Assembly (NCBI GenBank): GCA_030673005.1
Contig: DAOVFI010000043.1
Span: 1-12,469, forward strand
DNA from: Planctomycetales bacterium
GTDB lineage: Bacteria > Planctomycetota > Phycisphaerae > SM23-33
DNA length: 12,469 nt
Direction of reading: 5' to 3'
The notes beneath the pieces were generated by a model. It was not told the DNA's origin, made no database searches, and worked only from the letters and a program-made list of their open reading frames with translations. Shown here piece after piece: positions 6,479 to 12,469 of this stretch. Position 1 is the first letter of the stretch. Each line of letters opens with the position of its first letter. Made by a program: the position numbers and the translations under genes.

Positions 6479-7546
6479 ATGCGCACAGAATCGATGGAGT
6501 TTTTAAAGAAACTGATGACCACTCCCAGCCCGATGGGTTTTGAATCCGCCGGTCAGAAGGTCTGGTGTGATTATGCCGGCCGGTACGCCGACGAGGTTCG
6601 CACCGACTCCTACGGCAACGCCGTGGCGGTGCTGAACGCCGCCGGCGACCCGAAGGTCATGCTCGACGGGCACGCCGACGAGATCGGCCTGATAGTCAAG
6701 CACATCGACGATAAAGGGTTCATTTATTTTCAGCAGATCGGCAAGGTCGATCCCGGCCAGGTTCGCGGCAAGCGTGTCAACATCCACACTGCAAAGGGCG
6801 CAGTCCGCGGCGTCATCGGGGCCGCCGCCATCCACCTGCGGGAACGCGGCGCCGAACCGACTGTCCCGAAGATGCACGAAAGTTTCATCGACATCGGCGC
6901 CAAAGATCGCAAGGACGCGGAAAAAAGAGTCGCAGTGGGCGATCCTGTTACCTTTGTCGATGATTTCGAGATTTTCCACGGCTCCATAGCAGCCGGTCGC
7001 GGCTTCGACGATCGCGCCGGTACGTGGGCCGTCATCGAGGCGCTGCGAATGGCGGCGGCGAAGCGAAAGCAGTTGAAATGCGCGATTTACGCCACCTCCT
7101 CGAATCACGAGGAAGGCGGAACGCTCGCAGGGGCGGCCATGCAGACCTTCAACATCAGGCCGGACCTTGCCGTCGTCGTGGACCTGGGATTCGCAACCGA
7201 CATGCCCGACGTAAAGAACGCCCGCCACGGTGAAATCAAGATGAGTAAAGGCCCCACCGTTACCATCGGCAGGGAAAACCACCCCGCACTCGTCCAGCGA
7301 CTCCGGACCGTCGCGGAAAAGAAAAAGATAAAACTCCAGACCGAAACATTCGCCGGTAAGACAAATTCGCAGGCTATTTTTCACAGACTCGGCGGTATCC
7401 CCTCGGCCATACTCGGTATCCCCTCCAGATACGTACACACCACCGTCGAAATGCTGGACCTGAAAGACGTTCAGCAAACAGCCGACCTGCTGGCGGCATT
7501 CTGTCTCGATATTAAGAAAGGTGAACGATTTAAAATAAAGATTTAA
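6479..7546 (+). CDS. M42 family metallo-aminopeptidase, paralogue 1
   Basis: A 355-residue cytoplasmic di-metal aminopeptidase of the M42 (TET / FrvX-like / glutamyl aminopeptidase) family. Such enzymes typically form dodecamers that trim peptides. Metal and catalytic residues are recognisable: H65 and D67 in LDGHADEIGL, D177 in GFDDR, catalytic E211 and ligand E212 in NHEEGG, D235 in VVDLG, and H320 in YVHTT. It differs from canonical M42 enzymes around the active site: SSNHEEGGTLAGA replaces the usual VQEE(V/L)G segment, and FDDRAG replaces FDNRVG. ATG 6479 is preceded by TGAGGAG (6464-6470). It is the first of three tandem paralogues and is closest to the second. The gaps between them (211 and 142 bases) carry repeats, so they may or may not be co-transcribed. 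Substrate preference cannot be read from sequence. Confidence 0.93.
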   Translation: MRTESMEFLKKLMTTPSPMGFESAGQKVWCDYAGRYADEVRTDSYGNAVAVLNAAGDPKVMLDGHADEIGLIVKHIDDKGFIYFQQIGKVDPGQVRGKRVNIHTAKGAVRGVIGAAAIHLRERGAEPTVPKMHESFIDIGAKDRKDAEKRVAVGDPVTFVDDFEIFHGSIAAGRGFDDRAGTWAVIEALRMAAAKRKQLKCAIYATSSNHEEGGTLAGAAMQTFNIRPDLAVVVDLGFATDMPDVKNARHGEIKMSKGPTVTIGRENHPALVQRLRTVAEKKKIKLQTETFAGKTNSQAIFHRLGGIPSAILGIPSRYVHTTVEMLDLKDVQQTADLLAAFCLDIKKGERFKIKI

Positions 7547-7550
7547 CTGA

Positions 7551-7581
7551 CAGGGACTTGGGACTAGGGAATAGGGATTAG
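7551..7581 (+). repeat. G-rich degenerate short tandem repeat after paralogue 1
   Basis: Degenerate units of the type GGGACTAGGGAATAGGGATTAG begin 5 bases after the stop codon. A similar tract follows paralogue 2 (8824-8858). No structure or coding function is evident. Confidence 0.5.
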
Positions 7582-7598
7582 AACTTGTTTCGTTAGCC

Positions 7599-7677
7599 GG
7601 GTGCCATGCCCTCACCCGTCTTCGGGTGTGGGCATGTTCACGTCCTTCGCTGCGCTTCGGGCGAGAACATGGCACCC
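7599..7677. repeat. Palindromic element with GGGTGCCATG / CATGGCACCC ends
   Basis: Perfect 10-bp terminal inverted repeats (7599-7608 and 7668-7677) enclose a strong hairpin: CATGCCC (7605-7611) with GGGCATG (7630-7636), and ACCCG (7614-7618) with CGGGT (7623-7627). No other copy of this exact element is in the window. It lies between two peptidase paralogues and lacks a T-run. Confidence 0.7.
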
Positions 7678-7710
7678 ATTATTAAAGACGAGATAGAATG
7701 TTTTCGGTAT

Positions 7711-7728
7711 CCGGTCTCACGGTATTCC
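7711..7728 (+). repeat. 18-bp repeat in the leader of the second M42 peptidase gene
   Basis: Identical to 6380-6397 and 29 bases before ATG 7758. Here it is flanked on both sides by CGGTATCC-type units, so it belongs to a local short repeat (GGTATCCGG at 7706-7714 and 7729-7737). Confidence 0.6.
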
Positions 7729-7757
7729 GGTATCCGGAAGGCAACAGGAGAAATGAG

Positions 7758-8819
7758 ATGCGTAAAGAATCGCTGGAGTTTCTGGAGAAATTGCTGAATA
7801 CGCCCAGCCCGATGGGTTTCGAGTCGCGCGGGCAGAAGGTCTGGTGCGACTACGCCCGCCAATACGCCGACGAGGTTCACACCGACGCCTATGGCAATTC
7901 GGTTGCTGTGCTGAATCCCGGCGGGGACCCGAAGGTCATGCTCGACGGGCACGCCGACGAGATCGGCCTGATGGTCAAGCACATCGACGATAAAGGATTC
8001 ATTTATTTTCAGTGGATCGGGATGGTCGATCCTAACCTGGTCCGCACCAAGCGCGTCGATATCCATACTGAAAAAGGGCCGGTGCGAGGCGTCGTCGGGG
8101 CAGTGCCGTTTCACTACAAGCAGGAGGAAAAGGATAAAAAACCGCTCAAGATGCACGAATGTTACATCGACATCGGCGCCAAGAGCCGCAAGGCCGCCGA
8201 AAGAAGGATCTCGGTGGGCGATCCGATCACGTTTGTCGATGGTTTTGAAGTAATCCACGGCAACAGGATAACTGCCCGCGGACTCGACGACCGCGGCGGA
8301 ACCTGGGCCATCATCGAAACCCTGCGACTGGCGGCTGAGAAGCGAAAGCAGTTAAAATGCGCTATCTATGCCACCGCCTCGAACCACGAGGAAGGCGGTA
8401 CGCTGGCCGGCGCCACTATGCATACCTATAACATTAAGCCGGACCTGGGGCTGGCAGTCGATTTGTTCTTCGCAACCGATACGCCGGACGTTGATAAAAA
8501 GGAGCGAGGTGAAGTCAATCTCGGCGGCGGGCCTACCGTCAGCGTCGGGCAGGAAAATCACCTTCCACTCGTTAATCGACTGCGAGCCGTCGCGAAGAAG
8601 AATAAAATCAACCTCCAGACCACGACCTTTGGCGGAAAGACAAACGCCCTGGCGATCTTCGACAAGCAAGGCGGAATACCCACCGTCAGAATCGGTATCC
8701 CCACTCGCTACATACATACAACCGTCGAAACACTCGACCTGAAAGACCTTCAGCAGACGGCCGAATGGCTGGCGGCATTCTGCCTCGACCTGAAAAAAGG
8801 CGAAAGATTCAAAGTTTAA
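7758..8819 (+). CDS. M42 family metallo-aminopeptidase, paralogue 2
   Basis: A 353-residue M42 peptidase, colinear with paralogue 1 along its length. Conserved positions are H65 and D67 (LDGHADEIGL), D177 (GLDDR), E211 and E212 (NHEEGG), D235 (AVDLF) and H320 (YIHTT). It shares with paralogue 1 the divergent SNHEEGGTLAGA and DDR-GTW segments, so these two form a subgroup apart from paralogue 3. ATG 7758 is chosen over the in-frame 7698 because it aligns with the MR(K/T)ES start of the other two and has CAGGAG (7745-7750) 7 bases upstream; the upstream stretch is repeat sequence. A 71-base block near the first metal site is almost identical in DNA to paralogue 1. Confidence 0.93.
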   Translation: MRKESLEFLEKLLNTPSPMGFESRGQKVWCDYARQYADEVHTDAYGNSVAVLNPGGDPKVMLDGHADEIGLMVKHIDDKGFIYFQWIGMVDPNLVRTKRVDIHTEKGPVRGVVGAVPFHYKQEEKDKKPLKMHECYIDIGAKSRKAAERRISVGDPITFVDGFEVIHGNRITARGLDDRGGTWAIIETLRLAAEKRKQLKCAIYATASNHEEGGTLAGATMHTYNIKPDLGLAVDLFFATDTPDVDKKERGEVNLGGGPTVSVGQENHLPLVNRLRAVAKKNKINLQTTTFGGKTNALAIFDKQGGIPTVRIGIPTRYIHTTVETLDLKDLQQTAEWLAAFCLDLKKGERFKV

Positions 8820-8823
8820 AAGA

Positions 8824-8858
8824 CAGGAACCAGGAACCAGGGATTAGGGACCAGGGAA
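8824..8858 (+). repeat. Purine-rich degenerate short tandem repeat after paralogue 2
   Basis: Units of the type (C)CAGGGA / GGGATTAGGGACC follow directly after the stop, resembling 7551-7581. Confidence 0.5.
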
Positions 8859-8872
8859 AAGACAGAACCGAA

Positions 8873-8926
8873 GGGTGGCACGGTCAAGAAAGAAGACTTG
8901 GCCGTGGTGGGTAACATCACGGCTAC
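8873..8926 (+). repeat. Truncated copy (C) of the GGGTGGCACGGTCAAG palindromic element
   Basis: The left outer arm GGGTGGCACGGTCAAG (8873-8888) and the inner CTTGGCCGTG (8897-8906) are present. A decayed inner partner (ATCACGGCTAC, about 8916-8926) follows, and the right outer arm is missing. It forms the leader of paralogue 3. Confidence 0.75.
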
Positions 8927-8961
8927 TCATCGGTAATCCGAATAACAACGGGAGCAGGAAC

Positions 8962-10041
8962 ATGCGTAAAGAATCGTTGGAATTTCTCAAGGAATTACTG
9001 ACCACGCCCAGTCCGTCGGGGTTTGAATCGCCCGGACAGAAGATCTGGTGCGATTACGCGCGCCAATTCGCCGACGAAGTACGCACCGACGCATACGGAA
9101 ACGCCGTAGCGGTGCTGAACGGCGGCGGCGGCGACCCGATAATAATGCTCGACGGGCACGCCGACGAGATCGGCCTGATGGTCAAACACTTCGACGATAA
9201 GGGCATGATATACTTCCAGCGGAATGGCGGTGTTGACTCGGCCCTGGTTCGCGGCAAGAGAGTCAACATACATTCCGCAAAAGGCATCGTCCGCGGTGCA
9301 ATCGCAGCCGCCACTACCCACCTGCTGGAAGGGCCGACGGAAAAATCCGACAAGGCGCCCAAGATACACGAAAGTTACATCGACATCGGCGCAAAGGACC
9401 GCAAGGACGCCGAAAAACGGGTCGCCGTCGGCGATGCGATTACCTTTGTCGATGATTTTGAAATTGTCCACGGCAGCGTCGCGGTGGCGCGGGCGTTCGA
9501 TAATCGCGTCGGCACGTGGTCCGTCATCGAGGCGATGCGACTGGCGGCAGGGAAGAAAAAGCAACTCAAGTGCGCGATTTACGCATGCAGCGCCGTCCAG
9601 GAGGAACTCGGCGGGTTTGGGGCGGCAATGAACGTCGAGAACGTCAAACCCGACGCCGCTATCGTCGTCGATGTAACTCATGCCACCGATACGCCCGGCG
9701 TCGAGGTCAAACAGCACGGCGAAATCAAACTCGGTCAAGGCCCAACCGTCAGCCGGGGACGCGAAAACCACCCCGTCGTCATAAAGCGACTGCGCGACGC
9801 GGCCAAGAAGAAAAAGATACCACTCCAAACCGAAACCTTCAGCATCACCGGCGGGACGAACGCATTGTCGATCTACGCCAAGCGCGGCGGCGTGCCGTCA
9901 GCCGTCGTCGGAATACCCAACCGCTACATGCACACAACAGTCGAAGTAATCGACCTGAAAGACCTCCAGCAAACCGCCGACCTGCTGGCGACATTCTGCC
10001 TCGATATCAAAAAAGGCGAGCGATTCATGGTAAAAGTTTAG
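8962..10041 (+). CDS. M42 family metallo-aminopeptidase, paralogue 3 (canonical type)
   Basis: A 359-residue M42 peptidase whose active-site segments are the canonical ones for the family: AFDNRVGT (178-185, D180), AVQEELGG (211-218, E214 catalytic and E215 ligand), VVDVTHATDTPG (235-246, D237), H66 and D68 in LDGHADEIGL, and H324 in YMHTT. ATG 8962 is chosen over the in-frame upstream ATG at 8875 because GGGAGCAGG lies just before it (8950-8958), it aligns with the starts of the other paralogues, and 8875-8961 is mostly repeat sequence. Because M42 particles can be mixed dodecamers (known for archaeal TET2/TET3), the three paralogues could co-assemble; that is inference. This copy probably retains the ancestral activity, with paralogues 1 and 2 having diverged. 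Confidence 0.94.
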   Translation: MRKESLEFLKELLTTPSPSGFESPGQKIWCDYARQFADEVRTDAYGNAVAVLNGGGGDPIIMLDGHADEIGLMVKHFDDKGMIYFQRNGGVDSALVRGKRVNIHSAKGIVRGAIAAATTHLLEGPTEKSDKAPKIHESYIDIGAKDRKDAEKRVAVGDAITFVDDFEIVHGSVAVARAFDNRVGTWSVIEAMRLAAGKKKQLKCAIYACSAVQEELGGFGAAMNVENVKPDAAIVVDVTHATDTPGVEVKQHGEIKLGQGPTVSRGRENHPVVIKRLRDAAKKKKIPLQTETFSITGGTNALSIYAKRGGVPSAVVGIPNRYMHTTVEVIDLKDLQQTADLLATFCLDIKKGERFMVKV

Positions 10042-10070
10042 TAGTCGGTAGCTGGTAGTCAGTAGCCCGG

Positions 10071-10197
10071 TGGGTGGCACGGTCAAGTCGAAGACTTGGC
10101 CGTGAGACCAACGGGCGGGTGGGTGGCCGTGTCCGGCGATCATCACGGCCAAGCCTCACTGCCTGCAGGCAGGCGTTTGGCTTGACCGTGCCACCCA
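10071..10197 (+). repeat. Palindromic element, full copy (D)
   Basis: Outer arms TGGGTGGCACGGTCAAG (10071-10087) and CTTGACCGTGCCACCCA (10181-10197) are perfect over 17 bp. Inner arms CTTGGCCGTG (10095-10104) and CACGGCCAAG (10144-10153) are perfect over 10 bp. A GCCTGCAGGC palindrome lies near the right end. It has the same plan as 3931-4046 and lies between paralogue 3 and the dehydrogenase gene; short TAGTC-type direct repeats precede it (10041-10063). Confidence 0.9.
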
Positions 10198-10234
10198 ATT
10201 CGTGCATCTCACGGTTAGTTTGAGCAATTATTCA

Positions 10235-10960
10235 ATGCAACTTCAAGGAAAAGTCGCGTTGGTAACGGGCGCTGCCCGGCGGATCGGACGGGCCGTCGCC
10301 ACAGCGTTTGCCCGCGCGGGCGCTGACGTAGTCCTGCATTACAATCACTCTGCCGACCAGGCCCGCGCGACAGCGGCGGAAATCGCCACAACCGGAAGGC
10401 AAGTCGAGATTGTCCAGGCCGACCTAACCGACCCGGAACAAATCGCCGAGATGTTCGACGCAGTTGCCCAAAGGCTCGGTCGACTTGACGTGCTGGTCAA
10501 TAACGCCGCCGTATTTGAACGCACGCCGATAGAAACGCTCCGACCAAAGCAGTGGGACTTGCAGATGAACCTTAACGCCCGCGCATCGGCCCTGTGCATT
10601 CGTCATGCCTTGCCGCTGATGCCCGACGGCGGAGCAATCATAAACATCACCGACATTGCCGCCGAGGCCGGCTGGGCAGGTTGTCCGGCCTACTGCGCAT
10701 CCAAAGCCGCCCTGCTCGCTTTGACCAAAAGCGCCGCAAAGGCCCTTGCCGAAAGGAGCATCCGCGTCAACGCCGTCGCGCCGGGCGCGATACTCTGGCA
10801 CGATGACGCCACGGAAGCCGAAAAACAGGCGGTCCTGGAGAAAATCCCCCTAAAACGTCTCGGTTCGCCCGACGACATCGCCGCCGCCGTAGTCTTCCTC
10901 GCCCGGCAGGACTACATCACCGGCCAGAACATCCGAATCGACGGCGGGCGGTATATATGA
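10235..10960 (+). CDS. SDR family oxidoreductase, pteridine-reductase-like
   Basis: A 241-residue Rossmann-fold short-chain dehydrogenase/reductase. The cofactor loop is TGAARRIG (11-18), with an Arg pair instead of TGxxxGxG, the form seen in FolM / PTR1-type pteridine reductases and suited to NADPH. HYNHS (35-39), NNAA (89-92), the YxxxK catalytic pair Y153-K157, and VAPGAI (181-186) complete the fold. The usual catalytic serine 13 residues before the tyrosine is aspartate (D140 in NITDIAAEAG), as in PTR1. Dihydropteridine or dihydrofolate reduction is therefore a reasonable guess, but other SDR substrates cannot be excluded. ATG 10235 aligns with the family N-terminus; an in-frame GTG at 10202 would add 11 residues. 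Neither has a strong ribosome binding site. The repeat ending at 10197 lies just upstream. Confidence 0.85.
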   Translation: MQLQGKVALVTGAARRIGRAVATAFARAGADVVLHYNHSADQARATAAEIATTGRQVEIVQADLTDPEQIAEMFDAVAQRLGRLDVLVNNAAVFERTPIETLRPKQWDLQMNLNARASALCIRHALPLMPDGGAIINITDIAAEAGWAGCPAYCASKAALLALTKSAAKALAERSIRVNAVAPGAILWHDDATEAEKQAVLEKIPLKRLGSPDDIAAAVVFLARQDYITGQNIRIDGGRYI

Positions 10961-11001
10961 TAGCAATGGGACAAAGCTCGAACATTTAAAGGGAAAACAT
11001 C

Positions 11002-12132
11002 ATGAACGGAAAAATACTCCTGGGAATCACGTTTGGACTTTTATTTGTCGCAGCCATTACCGCCGCCGCCCACGCCGGCGACTGGACAGTAACACAACTG
11101 ACAAACAACAACTACCACGACTCTCAGCCCCAGGTTTCGGGCAATAATATAGTGTGGCCCTGTTGGGGTGATATCTTCTTCTATAACGGCGCAACAACCA
11201 CGCAATTGCCCAACAACGGTTACGACAACCGGAAACCCCGGGTCTCGGGTAACAATGTCGTGTGGGAAGGACATGAAGGAGACTGTTCAGAAATCTTTCT
11301 CTATAACGGCATAACAACCATGCAACTGACCAGTATCTGTTACGATAACAGGAATCCTCATGTCTCCGGCAACAATGTCGTGTGGGAAAGCCATGACGGA
11401 AACAGTTCAGAAATCTTCCTATATAACGGCGCGACAACCACGCAACTGATCAGCAACGGTTACGACAACCGGAACCCTCAAGTATCAGGCAACAATGTCG
11501 TGTGGGAAGGCTACGACGGACACGATGATGAAATCTTTCTCTATAACGGCACAACAACTACGCAGCTGACAGACAACGACTACGACGACTCTTACCCCCA
11601 AATCTCGGGTAACAATGTTGTTTGGCGCTGCTATGACGGACACAATCCAGAAGTCTTTTTTCATAACGGCACGACAACCACACAACTGACAGATAACGAC
11701 TATGACGACTTTAACCATCAGGTTTCGGGCAACAATGTCGTGTGGCAACGCTATTGGAAACGCTATAACATATACAACACAGATATTTTCTTTTGGGATG
11801 GAACGGGAATAATTCAACTGACGGATAACGACTGCGGTGACTGCAACCCATGTGTCTCGGGCGACAATGTCGTGTGGGAAAGCAAAGACGGAAACGACTA
11901 CGAAATCATCCTTTGGAACGGGACGGAGATTATCCGATTGACGGATAATGATAATAACGATACCGATCCCCAAATCGACGGCGACGTTATCGTCTGGTGC
12001 GGCTGGGACGGCAACGATTACGAAATCTTCATGGCCGTCCCGGAGCCGGCGACACTTTCACTGCTGACTTTTGGCGCACTGGCGTTGCTGAAACGCCGAC
12101 GAGCATTATATGGATTAGCAAAACCCTTTTAG
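11002..12132 (+). CDS. Secreted beta-propeller repeat protein with PEP-CTERM sorting signal
   Basis: A 376-residue exported protein of unknown ligand. Residues 1-25 form a signal peptide (MNGK, hydrophobic core, AHA before G26). Residues about 29-345 are eight repeats of about 40 residues with the core QLT-N-Y-D-P-VSGNNVVWE-DG-EIFLYNG, matching TolB/WD40-like propeller blades. Repeat 1 is 4 residues short and repeat 6 has a 4-residue insertion. Several repeats carry acidic DNDYDD turns. The C-terminus is a PEP-CTERM tail: PEPA (347-350), a hydrophobic stretch (351-363) and KRRR (364-367). Exosortase should cleave it and the product should reach the cell surface or matrix; no exosortase gene is in the window. 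Repeats 2-5 are spaced exactly 120 bp apart in DNA, suggesting recent tandem expansion. ATG 11002 follows AAAGGG (10988-10993). Confidence 0.9.
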   Translation: MNGKILLGITFGLLFVAAITAAAHAGDWTVTQLTNNNYHDSQPQVSGNNIVWPCWGDIFFYNGATTTQLPNNGYDNRKPRVSGNNVVWEGHEGDCSEIFLYNGITTMQLTSICYDNRNPHVSGNNVVWESHDGNSSEIFLYNGATTTQLISNGYDNRNPQVSGNNVVWEGYDGHDDEIFLYNGTTTTQLTDNDYDDSYPQISGNNVVWRCYDGHNPEVFFHNGTTTTQLTDNDYDDFNHQVSGNNVVWQRYWKRYNIYNTDIFFWDGTGIIQLTDNDCGDCNPCVSGDNVVWESKDGNDYEIILWNGTEIIRLTDNDNNDTDPQIDGDVIVWCGWDGNDYEIFMAVPEPATLSLLTFGALALLKRRRALYGLAKPF

Positions 12133-12155
12133 TAATTTTTTAAACCGACCTGTTT

Positions 12156-12204
12156 CGTGGCACGGGCGGGACTTCCTGCCGATAGGCGGGACGCTCGTGC
12201 CACG
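12156..12204. repeat. Palindromic element of the CGTGGCACGGGCGGGAC family
   Basis: Perfect 9-bp ends CGTGGCACG (12156-12164) and CGTGCCACG (12196-12204) flank GGGCGGGAC and a partly self-complementary core. Shared segments tie it to 4657-4737. Like that copy it lies between convergent genes. Confidence 0.8.
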
Positions 12205-12241
12205 GCGCCGACCTGTTCACTCTATACCGAACCGGTTAGTG

Positions 12242-12326
12242 GTAGGGTGCGGCAGGTTCTTTTCCCTGCACACCGAAACCCATTGGCTAATCGCGGTGTG
12301 CAGGAAACAAAACCTGCACACCCTAC
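12242..12326. repeat. Nested palindrome immediately downstream of the leuC-like stop; possible terminator
   Basis: CCTGCACACCG (12265-12275) pairs perfectly with CGGTGTGCAGG (12294-12304) across an 18-base loop. The outer GTAGGGTG...CAGGTT (12242-12258) pairs with AACCTGCACACCCTAC (12311-12326) with one irregularity. It ends 3 bases from the stop codon of the minus-strand gene. There is no clear T-run. Confidence 0.7.
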
Positions 12327-12328
12327 GA

Positions 12329-12469
12329 CTACGACTCTCGCGGGTCGGTTATGTATCCGGTCAGGGCCGACGCGGCGGCGGTGAGCGGGCTGGCGAGATA
12401 GATTTGCGCTTCCTTATGGCCCATCCTGCCGGGGAAGTTGCGATTGGTCGTCGAGACGACGGTAATCGG
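12329..12469 (-). CDS. leuC: 3-isopropylmalate dehydratase / homoaconitase-type large subunit, C-terminal end (partial)
   Basis: The last 46 codons of a gene running in from beyond the window. The translation includes STTNRNFPGRMGHKEA and YLASPLTAAASALTG, followed by ITDPR, which is the conserved C-terminal block of the aconitase-like large subunits LeuC and HacA. These isomerise 2-isopropylmalate (leucine synthesis) or homocitrate using a 4Fe-4S cluster; the cluster cysteines lie upstream and are not visible. The GRMGHKEA-YLASP form suits the LeuC/HacA subgroup rather than enterobacterial LeuC, so the exact substrate is uncertain. It is too short to stand out as an ORF. It is convergent with the propeller gene. 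Confidence 0.88.
   Translation of the reverse strand, partial: PITVVSTTNRNFPGRMGHKEAQIYLASPLTAAASALTGYITDPRES

Noticed and set aside
6503..7675. Long minus-strand open frame opposite the first M42 peptidase
   Set aside because: A shadow of the real gene; similar antisense frames occur opposite paralogues 2 and 3, as expected from shared codon bias.
7698..7757. N-terminal extension of M42 paralogue 2 by 20 residues
   Set aside because: It covers the dispersed CGGTATCC repeat, and ATG 7758 has the ribosome binding site and the shared MRKES start.
8875..8961. N-terminal extension of M42 paralogue 3 by 29 residues
   Set aside because: The extension is translated repeat DNA, lacks a ribosome binding site and has no counterpart in the other two paralogues.

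Overview
The window most likely comes from a planctomycete, probably a Phycisphaerae-like lineage. This is an inference from a secreted beta-propeller protein with a PEP-CTERM sorting tail, from many short palindromic elements scattered between and inside genes, and from a moderately GC-rich gene set dominated by ATG starts. No rRNA or other phylogenetic marker is present to prove it.

Layout. Positions 207-4289 (+) are a four-gene, translationally coupled cassette. A restriction-modification enzyme (PD-(D/E)XK nuclease plus N6-adenine methyltransferase, type IIG/ISP-like) is cut in two between its methyltransferase and its target-recognition region. A complete MntA-HepT (MNT-HEPN) toxin-antitoxin pair sits in the gap. 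Removing 2211-2867 would rejoin the halves in one reading frame. The second half also carries a 115-bp palindromic element inside its coding sequence without loss of frame. A small coiled-coil ORF follows at 4392-4583 (+). Glutamine synthetase type I lies at 4742-6193 (-) with a recognisable promoter. Three tandem M42-family aminopeptidase paralogues occupy 6479-7546, 7758-8819 and 8962-10041 (+). A short-chain dehydrogenase with pteridine-reductase-like features is at 10235-10960 (+). A secreted eight-repeat propeller protein with a PEP-CTERM tail is at 11002-12132 (+). The last 141 bases hold the C-terminal end of a LeuC/HacA-type dehydratase large subunit on the minus strand, running off the window.

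How it works together. The first block is a defence unit: DNA recognition and cleavage with an RNase toxin system lodged inside it. The rest looks like chromosomal metabolism (ammonium assimilation, peptide hydrolysis, pterin or other carbonyl reduction, leucine or related biosynthesis) plus one surface protein, with no evident pathway linking them. Palindromic repeats fill most of the intergenic space. One family (arms GGGTGGCACGGTCAAG / CTTGACCGTGCCACCC) occurs in gene leaders and once within a gene. A second (CGTGGCACGGGCGGGAC-type) occurs at both convergent gene junctions. No tRNA, rRNA, CRISPR array or transposase gene was seen.
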